Position numbers and translations under genes: made by a program. Source: Cupriavidus basilensis OR16 (lineage in GTDB: Bacteria; Pseudomonadota; Gammaproteobacteria; Burkholderiales; Burkholderiaceae). Taken from it: 32,321 nucleotides of DNA. The stretch covers positions 1 through 32,321 of the forward strand of contig NZ_AHJE01000028.1 in the NCBI RefSeq assembly GCF_000243095.1. The letters run 5' to 3'. Positions 23,607 to 31,746 of the stretch are shown here, piece by piece (the first letter of the stretch is position 1; the number at the start of each line of letters is the position of its first letter). The notes beneath the pieces were generated by a model. It was not told where the DNA came from and did not search any database. It worked only from the letters and a program-made list of their open reading frames with translations.

Positions 23607-24806
23607 TCAGATGAAGAAATCGGTGTTGGTGCGGCCCATCATCACGCCGCCCAGGTTCTGGCCGAAACGATCCAGGTTGTTGGCATAGTGGGCACGCGCC
23701 GCGTGCAGGTCGAGAAAGCGGCGTACCAGCGGATTGGCGACGTAGATACCATTGCCGCCGGCGTAGCGCAGCAGGCTGTCGGCGAGTTGCGCGCACCGCT
23801 GGGCCACCTGCGACGACTGGTAGCGGAAATGCACGCGGCGCGCGGCATCGAGCTGCTCGCCCCGGTGCGCCGTTGCCATCAGCTCGTCGAAATTGCGGCG
23901 CAGGATGGTGCGCATCTCGTCAATGCCGGCCGCCGCGTTGGCGCAGGCAAGCTGGGCACCGCCGTCCTCGGCCGTCCTGCTGCCACTGTTGGCGCTGACC
24001 CGGCCATCGGCATAGGCAATGAAATCGTCGAGCCCGCCTTCCAGCGCGCCGATGCAAGCCGTGCAGACGGCACGCACGAAGATCTGGGCGAACGGCAACC
24101 GGTACAGCGCCGCCTTGTTGAGCGACAAGCCCGGGCTGGTGCCCATGGCGCCGTCGATGGCGCTGTGGGTGCGGTACGCCGGCACGAACACGTCGTCGAC
24201 CACGATGTCGTGGCTGCCGGTGGCACGCAGGCCCAGTACATCCCAGTTGCGCACGATGGTGTAGTCGCTGCGCGGCAGCAGGAAGGTGCGGTACTCGGGC
24301 GCCGCACCGGCCTGCTGCGGCGGCACCAGGCCGCCGAGGAAGATCCAGTCGCACAGCTCGCTGCCGCTGGAGAACTTCCAGTGCCCGGAGAAGCGGAAGC
24401 CGCCGTCCGCCGGCACCACCTTGCCCACCGGCATGTAGGTCGAGGCGATCAGCGTGCTGTTGTCCGTGCCCCAGACGTCCTGCTGCGCGCGGTCGTCGAA
24501 CAAGGCAAGCTGCCAGTTGTGCACACCCACCACGCCATAGACCCAGGCGGTGGACATGCAGCCCTTGGCCAGGGCCATCTGGATGTCGAAGAAGGCCTGC
24601 GGGTCCAACTCATGGCCGCCATAGCGGCGCGGCTGCAAGACCTTGAACAAGCCCGCGGCCTGCATGTCGGCCACGGTTTCGGCCGGGATGCGCGATTGCG
24701 CCTCGGCCTGGCCCGCGCGCTGCGCCAGCACCGGGATCATTTCGTGCGCGCGGCCGATCAGTTCGGCTGCCAGTCCTTCGGGGTAGTTGTCTCGATGCAC
24801 CGCCAT
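23607..24806 (-). CDS. hsaA: Flavin-dependent 3-HSA monooxygenase, HsaA/TesA2 type
   Basis: A protein of about 399 residues with the acyl-CoA dehydrogenase fold of group D flavin monooxygenases (HsaA, HpaB-like). Visible features are MQAAGLFKVLQPRRYGG, GCMSTAWVYGVVGVHNWQLALF, FRFSGHWKFSSGSELCDWIFLGG (about 135-157), WDVLGLRATGSHDIVVDDVFVP and the C-terminal NPLVRRFLDLHAARAH...FGQNLGGVMMG. It hydroxylates 3-HSA to the catechol cleaved by TesB, using reduced flavin from HsaB. The ATG at 24806 is used; AGGAG touches it directly, so the GTG at 24800 with six-base spacing, giving MHRDNYPEGLAA, may be the true start. A longer ATG at 24848 lacks a Shine-Dalgarno. It precedes kstD by 19 nt and looks intact. 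Confidence 0.88.
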   Translation of the reverse strand: MAVHRDNYPEGLAAELIGRAHEMIPVLAQRAGQAEAQSRIPAETVADMQAAGLFKVLQPRRYGGHELDPQAFFDIQMALAKGCMSTAWVYGVVGVHNWQLALFDDRAQQDVWGTDNSTLIASTYMPVGKVVPADGGFRFSGHWKFSSGSELCDWIFLGGLVPPQQAGAAPEYRTFLLPRSDYTIVRNWDVLGLRATGSHDIVVDDVFVPAYRTHSAIDGAMGTSPGLSLNKAALYRLPFAQIFVRAVCTACIGALEGGLDDFIAYADGRVSANSGSRTAEDGGAQLACANAAAGIDEMRTILRRNFDELMATAHRGEQLDAARRVHFRYQSSQVAQRCAQLADSLLRYAGGNGIYVANPLVRRFLDLHAARAHYANNLDRFGQNLGGVMMGRTNTDFFI

Positions 24807-24921
24807 CTCCTCTTGCCGGCCACCGGGCCGGTCTTGTTGTGCCTTCATGCTGCCATCGCCGCCGCCCCGCGCCATCGTCCGAGGGGACTAGTCGCGCGGT
24901 GGCGATGGTCCGATGGCTCGC

Positions 24922-26073
24922 TCAGGCGAGCGCGCGCAGCTTGCGGCCCTGGGCGCGGAAGTGCGGGATCACCTGTTCGCCGATATTGCGGATGGTTTCA
25001 AGCTGGGCCCATTGCGGCACCGTGCCCATCTGGCAGATGAACAGGATCTCGTCGGCGCCGGCGTCGATCAGGCGCTGCACATAGCCGATGCAGTCCTCCA
25101 CCGTGCCGTAGGCATGGTTGGGGTTGAGCATCATCATCGACGGATCGCTGAAGTCCACCGTGACCTTCTCCGAGGCGAAGCTGGTCTTGATCACGGCCTT
25201 GCCCTGCGCGTCCTCCTCGGTGACGTTCTCCGCGTCCCATGCGTCGGGATCGGGGCGCTCGCCGCCGGAGTACCAGTACGCCAGCGACTCCATGAAATAG
25301 CGCTGCCCCTTGATGCCGATCTTGCGCGCGGCCACGCCGTCTTCCAGCACGATGGTCGGGCACAGCGCGGCAAGATGCTGGTGCGGACGGAATCCGACCT
25401 GGTCCTTCGCCTCGCGTGTCTCCCACGCTTCGCGGTAGATGGCGTTCTTCTTGGCCACGTCCTCCGGGCCGCCGAAGCCGAGCACCAGCGCGCCCATGCC
25501 GCGCGCGCCCGCGCGCTGCAGCGTGTCAGCGTTGGTGCATGCCAGGTACATCAGCGGATGCGGGTCCTGGCGCGGCTTGGGATGGATGGGACGGCGCGGG
25601 ATCTTGATGTACTCGCCGTCGTGCTCGATCTCGTCCTGGGTGAGGATTTTCGGAATCAGGTACATCGACTCGTCGATCATCGGGTGCAGGGTATTGAGGT
25701 CGTAGCCGAAGGTTCCCGCTTCCTGCTGCGTGCCGCCCTTGCCCACGCCGAGGTGCACGCGCCCGCCGGAGAGGATGTCGAGCGTGGCCACGCGCTCAGC
25801 CACCTTGACCGGATGGTTCATCGCCGGCGGCAGGCAGACCACGCCGTGGCCGATGCCGATGCGGCGCGTGCGTCCGGCCACGAAGGCCAGGAACGTCTCC
25901 GGCGCGCTCATGTGCGCGTAGTTGGTCAACGCCGTGTGCTCCACCGCCCAGACGACATCGAAACCCATGTCCTCGGCGAGCTCCACCTGCTCCATGATTT
26001 CGTCGAACACCTTGTGGTCGCCGGCGCGCGACGCGTCGACAGTCTGTGCTTCGTAAATCAGCGAAAATCGCAT
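24922..26073 (-). CDS. Luciferase-like (LLM class) flavin-dependent monooxygenase
   Basis: A 383-residue TIM-barrel flavin protein of the bacterial luciferase superfamily. The N-terminus MRFSLIYEAQTVD, LAEDMGFDVVWAVEHT, RIGIGHGVVCLPPAMNHPVKVAERVATLDILSGGRVHLGVGKG and EILFICQMGT are characteristic; the GRVHLGVGKG turn contacts the flavin phosphate. Members oxidise aldehydes, ketones or sulfonates with FMNH2. Similar genes occur in proteobacterial steroid clusters, but I cannot name the substrate. It is the first gene of the minus-strand block (115 nt before hsaA) and divergent from the SurE-like gene, so the block's promoter probably lies in 26074-26296. HsaB could supply its reduced flavin. 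Confidence 0.88.
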   Translation of the reverse strand: MRFSLIYEAQTVDASRAGDHKVFDEIMEQVELAEDMGFDVVWAVEHTALTNYAHMSAPETFLAFVAGRTRRIGIGHGVVCLPPAMNHPVKVAERVATLDILSGGRVHLGVGKGGTQQEAGTFGYDLNTLHPMIDESMYLIPKILTQDEIEHDGEYIKIPRRPIHPKPRQDPHPLMYLACTNADTLQRAGARGMGALVLGFGGPEDVAKKNAIYREAWETREAKDQVGFRPHQHLAALCPTIVLEDGVAARKIGIKGQRYFMESLAYWYSGGERPDPDAWDAENVTEEDAQGKAVIKTSFASEKVTVDFSDPSMMMLNPNHAYGTVEDCIGYVQRLIDAGADEILFICQMGTVPQWAQLETIRNIGEQVIPHFRAQGRKLRALA

Positions 26074-26296
26074 TGCGGTCCCCTTTCTTTGCTTTTGGTT
26101 TCCAGGCCATCGGCGGCGAGCGCTGCCGCGTTGTCGTGGCTGGCGGCGCCATCGCCGGCACCGTCATTGCTGGCCTGCGTGACTGCAGTGTGTGCGGCCG
26201 CGCCGAGCGCGGCATCGTCTGATTGGATTATGCGCAGCGGCACCGTGTCCCTATCATGTCCAGGACCACTCACCACATGCACACGGATACGCCCTC

Positions 26297-27232
26297 ATGA
26301 AGATTCCCCCGCTTCGCCAGACGCTGCTGCTGGCCGCGCTGCTGACAGGCACCGCCACGCCCGCCCATGCGCTCGACATCCTGCTGTCCAACGACGACGG
26401 CTATCAATCGCCCAACATCCGCGCCCTGTACGCCAGGCTGAAGCAGGAAGGACACCACGTGGTGATGGCGGCGCCGAAGCGCAACTTCAGCGGCGCCTCG
26501 GCCTCGTTCGAATACTTCGCGCCGGTCGACATAAGCCGCGACCCGCAGGACCCGAACGTGCATATCGTCGACAGCACGCCGGCAGTGGCCGCCATGTATG
26601 GCCTGGACCGGGTGTTCCGGGACAAGGCGCCCGACCTCGTCATCTCCGGGCCGAACATCGGCTGGAACGCGGGCTATCTCGTCAACCTGTCCGGGACCAT
26701 CGGCGTGCTGGAAATTGCGCTGCGGCGCGGCGTGCCGGCCATGGCGGTAAGCGCCGACCACGGCGAGGATGCGCCGGCCAAGGTGGCGGGCATCGTGTCC
26801 GCGCTGGTGACGCAATTGCAGGCGAGCCGCAAGAACCCGGCCGAGGCGCTGCTGCCACCGGGCGTGGGACTGAACGTGAACCTGCCGCGCACCAACGCCA
26901 TCCGGGGCATCATGCAAACGGTCAATGGCGACTACTCGCCCTATCACATGGTGTTCGTCGACGACATGGCGCCGCACGCGCTGCCGGGCATGACGCTGCC
27001 GGCACGCCCGGGCGTGGTGCTGGGCGATGCCAGGACCCAGTACGATGGCGGCGCCGCCCGCTCCGAGGGACGCGAGGTGGAGCGCGGCAACATCACCATC
27101 AGCGTGATCGGCGCCCGCCTCGACGCACCGGCCGCGCAGGGCGAGGCGGTCTACCAGCGGCTGAGCGGCTTCGTGGCGGCCTGTGAAGGCGCCAGCGGCG
27201 CCGTGTGCCACCACGCGGCGCCAGCCCGCTGA
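26297..27232 (+). CDS. SurE-like phosphatase with signal peptide (exported)
   Basis: A 311-residue SurE-family protein (5'/3'-nucleotidase, acid phosphatase). Family motifs are DILLSNDDGYQSPNIRALY with the metal-binding NDD, then VVMAAPKRNFSGAS, DLVISGPNIGWNAGYLVNLSGTIGVLEIALRRGVPAMAVS and VGLNVNLP. SurE is normally cytoplasmic. Here the ATG at 26297 gives MKIPPLRQTLLLAALLTGTATPAHALDILLSNDDG, a clear Sec signal with an AHA cleavage site directly before the SurE domain. A longer frame from 26192 is rejected because it would bury this signal. Export suggests hydrolysis of phosphate esters in the periplasm. It is divergent from the steroid block and is followed after 14 nt by a VOC protein. Confidence 0.9.
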   Translation: MKIPPLRQTLLLAALLTGTATPAHALDILLSNDDGYQSPNIRALYARLKQEGHHVVMAAPKRNFSGASASFEYFAPVDISRDPQDPNVHIVDSTPAVAAMYGLDRVFRDKAPDLVISGPNIGWNAGYLVNLSGTIGVLEIALRRGVPAMAVSADHGEDAPAKVAGIVSALVTQLQASRKNPAEALLPPGVGLNVNLPRTNAIRGIMQTVNGDYSPYHMVFVDDMAPHALPGMTLPARPGVVLGDARTQYDGGAARSEGREVERGNITISVIGARLDAPAAQGEAVYQRLSGFVAACEGASGAVCHHAAPAR

Positions 27233-27246
27233 CAAGGAGCGCCAGC

Positions 27247-27654
27247 ATGCAATCGAACCTCTTGCTTTACCCGGTGGACGATATCGACGCCGCCCTGCCG
27301 TTCTTCGAGCAGGGCCTGGGCCTGGCGGTGAAGTTTCGCGATGGCGGGCGCTATTGCGCGCTCGATGCCGGCCCCATCACGGTAGCGCTGGTGGCCGGCG
27401 AGGAGCGGCTTGTCTCCCAGCCCGCGCTGGCATTCCGGCTGGAAGCCGGCGAGGATATCGCGGCGGCGATCGAGCGTCTGCTGGCGGGCGGCGCGCGGAT
27501 CGCGCAGCCGCTTGCCAGCGGCCCGCACGAGTTGCGCGCGGTGCTGACCACGCCGCAGGGATTCCCGCTGGTGGTCAGCGCCAAGCCCGCCAGGCCGAGC
27601 GCCACCACGCTGCTGAGCAGCATGCGCACCAGCGTGGCCCCGTGTTCTTGCTGA
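27247..27654 (+). CDS. Glyoxalase/bleomycin resistance (VOC) family protein
   Basis: A 135-residue single-domain vicinal-oxygen-chelate protein starting MQSNLLLYPVDDIDAALPFFEQGLGLAVKFRDGGRYCALDAG at 27247, with AAGGAG eight bases upstream. The domain is complete by LTTPQGFPLVVSAKPA. The last about 20 residues (ARPSATTLLSSMRTSVAPCSC) look unlike the family and are antisense to the end of the LuxR remnant, so the original stop may have been lost where the two convergent genes meet. Its start is 14 nt after the SurE stop, implying co-transcription. The function is unknown; VOC proteins range from isomerases to thiol transferases. Confidence 0.82.
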   Translation: MQSNLLLYPVDDIDAALPFFEQGLGLAVKFRDGGRYCALDAGPITVALVAGEERLVSQPALAFRLEAGEDIAAAIERLLAGGARIAQPLASGPHELRAVLTTPQGFPLVVSAKPARPSATTLLSSMRTSVAPCSC

Positions 27655-28725
27655 TGCCGAGCTCCTCGGCCGCTTCTTCCAGCGCGAGGCCGTTGGCCAG
27701 TTGCAGCGCGAGCTAGGGGTTCCCCCCGCCGGAAAACCAAACAGCTTGCGCACCACCTCGTGCGAAGCCTGCGACTTGCGCTCCGGGTCGCGGATAGAAA
27801 ACAACCAACAAAGGCCGGCGCTTGTTGTCTTCCGACCACTCGCTCAGCGGAATCGTGCGGATCAGCACGCCCAGCTTCGCGTTCGCCAAGGCCGCGTGAT
27901 CGACATCGCCTCCATCACCGCCGGCGCGGTGCCGATATGGCCCATGATGGCCTGGCGCAGCAGGCGCTGGAACTGGCGGTTCTCCTGTGCGTACTCGACA
28001 TCCAGCGAGCCCCTGGCAATACGGATGCCGTCCTTGTCGGCGAGGATCTCGTCCGCGGCCGAATTGGTCCGCATGATGGCGCCGGTCTCGTCGAGTATCG
28101 CCATGCCGACCAGCATGCGATCGATGGCGCTGGCGTACAGCGTGCGCTCCGACTCCACCACATCCATGCGCGAGTGCAGATCGACCGCACGCCGCAGGTG
28201 CGGCAGCAGCACCGCGCAAATGGCTTTGTCCGCCTCCGAGAAGTCCGGCGCATCAGCGTTACGGCACACGCGAAAGCGGCATTCCACGCCGTCGTCGGTG
28301 CGGATATCCGCGCCCAGCAGATAGCGGATGCCGAGCGGCTTCAGGAACTGCTGATACAGGTCGCTGTTGCACCACGCCCCCGTGCCAAGCTGCTCGTCGA
28401 TCGTCACCACGCGGTCAGCCGGCAAGCCAACGAAGGGGTCGAGCGCGTAGTAATAGTTGTTGTACATGGCCTCGCCAGGCAAGGTGGTGCCGCCCTGCTC
28501 GCTGGCGTGCACCATCAGGCCCGGCCGGTCGCTGGCCGGCGAGCGCAGGATCAGCGTGACGTAGTTCGCGCGCAGGTGGGCGCGGATGAGTTCCAGCGCC
28601 TTGCTCCATGGCACCTGCTCCATGGGCCCCTGGTAGACCTTGCCAAGCAGCGTACTGAAATCCGCTAGCGAGAGCGACACCGGCGCATAGCAAAGCGCCG
28701 CTTCCTGGCTGTGGCTTGCCTCCAT
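27590..28725 (-). pseudogene. LuxR-type regulator with PAS domain, disrupted (TeiR/TesR-like)
   Basis: The first 290 or so codons are open: MEASHSQEAALCYAPVSLSLADFSTLLG, with AGAGG seven bases before the ATG at 28725, then a PAS-like region (RTLYASAIDRMLVGMAILDETGAIMRTNSAADEIL). The family sequence then jumps frames at least three times: near 27886-27892 into KLGVLIRTIPLSEWSEDNKRRP, near 27795 into IRDPERKSQASHEVVRKLFGF, and near 27715-27730 into LALQLANGLALEEAAEELGISKNT. After SKNT (about 27640) roughly 20 residues containing the recognition helix are missing, and TLVRMLLSSVVALG follows in yet another frame. A LuxR protein of this design (TeiR/TesR) activates steroid genes in C. testosteroni. 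The lower boundary is approximate. As written it cannot bind DNA. Confidence 0.82.
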
Positions 28726-29164
28726 CAACATACCTCTTTGTCTCCCACTATTCACACCTGGCTCTGCGGCCGGCGTTTGCCTTGACAGGGGCACTGCGCC
28801 CCCCCCCCCGGCGGTTCCCGATTATAGGGATCGCCACTGCGCCGGCGTCAGGATTGCGCGTCATGGTTTGCACCTATTCGCGCGCCCTGTGACGCCGCCG
28901 TGGTATCACGCCGCGCGGCGTTGCCGGCGCTTGTTTTTGCACCCGCGTCACCGCTTGCGGCTAGGCCAGACCTTACCCTCCTTGCGCGCGCTCACATACT
29001 GCAAACGGACTAGGCAACTCCCCTCTCAGGGCAATCCCTGAGCCGGGCGCGGCGCCTGGCTCCTCACTCAAACAGACGATGCGAGGGCCGGGCCCGGCCG
29101 GTAGAAATGGGCGGACGCAATCCTGCGCGCCATCCATTCCAACCCCTTCGAGAGGAGACCCGCC
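28726..29164. other. Divergent intergenic region with C11 tract
   Basis: A 439-base region between the LuxR remnant and the truncated SDR gene. It contains a run of eleven C at 28799-28809 followed by an imperfect hairpin (GGCGGTTCCC to GGGATCGCC, 28810-28835). The SDR Shine-Dalgarno AGAGGAG lies at 29150-29156. No gene is supported. Confidence 0.6.
28799..28809. repeat. C11 homopolymer in promoter region
   Basis: Eleven consecutive C residues upstream of the LuxR remnant and the divergent SDR. Such tracts change length by slippage in some bacteria and are also a common place for sequencing error. The true length should be read from raw data. Confidence 0.9.
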
Positions 29165-29824
29165 ATGGCGGCAAACGAGACCGGAAAGACTGCAGTGATC
29201 ACAGGCGCCGGCGGCGGCATAGGCCGGGCCCTGGCCCACGCGCTCGCCGCGCAGGGTGTGGCGCTGGTGCTGGCGGACAAGGATGCCGACGCGCTGCTGC
29301 GCGTGCACGGCGAACTGGCACACCACCCGCAAACGATCGCGATACTGCCAACCGATGTGGCGCAGGCTGCCCAGGTCGAGCAGCTCTGCGCGCGCAGCTT
29401 CGAGCTGCTGGGCCGGGTCGACCTGCTCTTCAACAATGCCGGTGTGCTGGCGACCGGCGCCTGCTGGGAGCTGGATGCCGCCGTGTTCGAGCGCGTGCTG
29501 AACGTCAACCTGTGGAGCGTCATCCACAGCTTGCGCGTCTTCGTGCCTCGCATGGCGGCGCAAGGCAGCGGGCATATCGTCAATATCGCCTCGATGGCGG
29601 GTCTTGCCGTAGGTCCGTGGCTTGCGCCCTATACGGTGTCCAAGCAGGGCGTGGTGGCATTGAGCGAGGGGCTGGCGATGGAACTGCAGGCAGCGGGCTC
29701 GACGCCATGGCGCAGTTCCCGCCACTCGACTTCACCACCCTCACGCCAGAGGCCTACCGGGCCGTACTGGCCGCGTCTCCCCCGTTCGCTCCGGGCGATG
29801 CGGTCGCGCAAGAACGCGAGCTGA
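29165..29824 (+). pseudogene. Short-chain dehydrogenase, C-terminus deleted
   Basis: A classical SDR with TGAGGGIGRALAHALAAQG (cofactor loop), NNAGVL (about 97-102) and the catalytic Ser, Tyr and Lys in NIASMAGLAVGPWLAPYTVSK. It starts at the ATG at 29165 with AGAGGAG upstream. Family similarity stops at LSEGLAMELQAAGS, near 29700; the remaining 40 codons are the esterase gene read in the wrong frame. About 80-100 residues, including the substrate-binding loop and last beta strands, are therefore missing. The deletion also removed the start of the following esterase. It was probably part of an SDR-esterase-RibBA-like operon. The visible protein is unlikely to fold normally. Confidence 0.82.
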
Positions 29825-30606
29825 GCGTGGCCGGAGCCGCCGGCCCCTTACCCGCCCGCCTCTACCGGCCGCATGGCGATGGCCCCTGGCCGCTCACGGT
29901 GTTCTTCCACGGCGGCGGCTTCGTCACCTGCGGGATCGAAACGCATCACAATATCTGCCGCTCGCTGGCGAACCGCGCGGGCACCCTGGTGCTATCGGTC
30001 GGCTACCGGCTCGCACCGGAAGCACGCTTTCCAGCGGCCGCCGACGATGCCTGCGCGGCGCTGCGCTGGAGTGCCGCGCACGCCGCCGAACTAGGGGCGC
30101 TGCCGGGCAGGCTGGCTGTTGCCGGCGACAGCGCGGGCGGCAACCTGGCGGCGGTTGCCTGCCAGCAATTGCGTGGCAGCGTGGCGCTGCGCCACCAGTT
30201 GCTGCTGTATCCATACCTGGATTGCGCGGACGAATCCGGCAGTTGGCGCAGCTTCGCGCAAGGCTGCTTCCTGACCGAGGACATGCTGCGCTGGTATGCC
30301 CGCCACTATCTCCCCGACCCGCGCCATGCCGCCGATGTGCGCGCCAGCCCGCTGCGCCAGCGCGAACTGGCGGGCGTGGCGCCGGCCACCATCATCACGG
30401 CCGAATGCGACCCCCTGCGCGATCAGGGCGAGGCCTATGGCGCCGCCATGCAGCATGCCGGCGTGGCTGCCGCCATCCATCGCTGGCCTGGGCAGATTCA
30501 CGGCTTCATGAGCATGCAAGGCTTGCTGGAGGCGGCCGACGCGGCACTCGACCTGGCGGCGGCAGCCTTGCGCGCCGCCTTTGCCGATGCGCGGGAGGCC
30601 GCATGA
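29707..30606 (+). CDS. Alpha/beta hydrolase, HSL-type esterase (5' end probably trimmed)
   Basis: A 299-residue hormone-sensitive-lipase family hydrolase. The oxyanion motif HGGG is at 68-71, the nucleophile is Ser142 in GDSAGG, and Asp235 (ECDPLRDQG) and His265 (QIHGFMSM) complete the triad. Members cleave short acyl esters. Homologues usually begin about 12-15 residues earlier with a VRALLDAMAQ-like helix; here LDAMAQFPPLDF follows immediately after the truncated SDR, so the original start is lost. The ATG at 29707 has no good Shine-Dalgarno, and expression may rely on translation from the SDR frame, which overlaps it. The stop overlaps the next start in an ATGA arrangement. The catalytic core is complete. 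Confidence 0.85.
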   Translation: MAQFPPLDFTTLTPEAYRAVLAASPPFAPGDAVAQERELSVAGAAGPLPARLYRPHGDGPWPLTVFFHGGGFVTCGIETHHNICRSLANRAGTLVLSVGYRLAPEARFPAAADDACAALRWSAAHAAELGALPGRLAVAGDSAGGNLAAVACQQLRGSVALRHQLLLYPYLDCADESGSWRSFAQGCFLTEDMLRWYARHYLPDPRHAADVRASPLRQRELAGVAPATIITAECDPLRDQGEAYGAAMQHAGVAAAIHRWPGQIHGFMSMQGLLEAADAALDLAAAALRAAFADAREAA

Positions 30607-31746
30607 GCCCCGCACCGATTGGCGACGTGCTGCGCGCCATCGCCACCGGCCAGCGCGTTGTCGTTATCGAGGAGGACACGGCTGAGGCCAGCGGCTGCGT
30701 GCTGGTTGCCGCTGACCAGGTGAGCGAAGCGGACGTGAACTTCATGGCGGCGCACGCGCGCGGCCTGGTCTGCCTGGCCATCACGGATGCCCGCCGGCGG
30801 CAGCTCGGCCTGCACATGATGGCGGGCGGGCGCCGCCAGGGCCGCAAGCAGGAGCCATTCACCGTATCGATCGAGGCCGTGCAAGGCGTCTCCACGGGCA
30901 TCTGCGCGGCGGACCGCGCGCTCACCATGCGCGTGGCCGCCGCCGCCAACGCCGCGCCTGCCCACCTGGTCCAGCCGGGCCACGTCTTCCCCGTGGTGGC
31001 GCAACCGGATGGCGTGCTGCGCAGCGCAGACTTTGCCGAGGCCTGCTCTGACTTGCCCAGGCTCGCCGGGCGCGAAGCCGCGGGCGCTTACACGGTGCTG
31101 CTGGACGATGCCGGCGAGTTGCTGCGCGGCGCCGCCTTGCTGGCCTTCGCCCGCGAGCATGGGCTGCTGGTCTGCGCGATCAGCGACCTGATCCATCATC
31201 GCCTGCTGGTGGAAAGCGCCCTGCGCCGCAGCCAGAGCAACCGCCTGGTCACGCCCTTCGGGGACTTCGTCGTGCATGCGTACCACGATGCGCCGATCGA
31301 CGCCGTGCACCTGGCGTTGGTACTGGGGCAGCCAGATCCTGCCGAGCCCGTGCTGACGCGCGTGCAAACCGTGGAAACCTTGCGCGACCTGTTTGCTTTC
31401 GAATCCGCGCATGCGGCGCCTGCCACGCCGGGCTGGAACCTGGCGCGGTCCCTCGCGCGGATCGGCGAGGAAGGCTGCGGCATCCTGGTGCTGCTGGCCG
31501 AACGTGAAGCCCCGCATCACCTGCTTGAGCAACTCGCCCTGCTGGACCAGTCCGGCCCTGCTGGACCAGTCCGGGCCAACCTGGCAGACCGCGCGGCCCG
31601 CTTTCGCGCAACGCGCGCTGGGCGTGGGCGCGCAGATCCTGCGCGACCTAGGCGCGCGCAAACTGCGCATGCTGGGCGTGCCGGTGCCCTACCGCAACAT
31701 CGCGGGCTTCGAGCTGGAGGTGACAGGGTTCGTGCCGCCGGGCTGA
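30603..31746 (+). pseudogene. RibBA-like protein, frameshifted by 19-bp duplication
   Basis: An N-terminal DHBP-synthase-like domain (MSPAPIGDVLRAIATGQRVVVIEED, ADVNFMAAHARGLVCLAI, FTVSIEAVQGVSTGICAADRA, HLVQPGHVFPVVAQPDGVL) is followed by a GTP cyclohydrolase II-like domain (SNRLVTPFGDFVVHAYHD...RVQTVETLRDLF...IGEEGCGILVLL). Key catalytic residues are altered: the acidic DREDEGD loop reads DTAEASG, GHTEA reads ADFAEA, and the zinc cysteines of RibA are absent, so true riboflavin synthesis is unlikely. The frame breaks at a 19-base tandem duplication (31536-31573). With one copy removed it continues as WQTARPAFAQRALGVGAQILRDLGARKLRMLG to the stop at 31746, about 374 residues. As written, the first frame runs on to the window edge. 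It overlaps the esterase stop by four bases. Confidence 0.82.
31536..31573. repeat. Perfect 19-bp tandem duplication inside the RibBA-like gene
   Basis: GCCCTGCTGGACCAGTCCG occurs twice in direct contact (31536-31554 and 31555-31573). The length is 3n+1, so one copy too many shifts the reading frame. Removing one copy restores a continuous RibBA-like sequence through LLDQSGPTWQTARPAFAQ. Confidence 0.95.
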
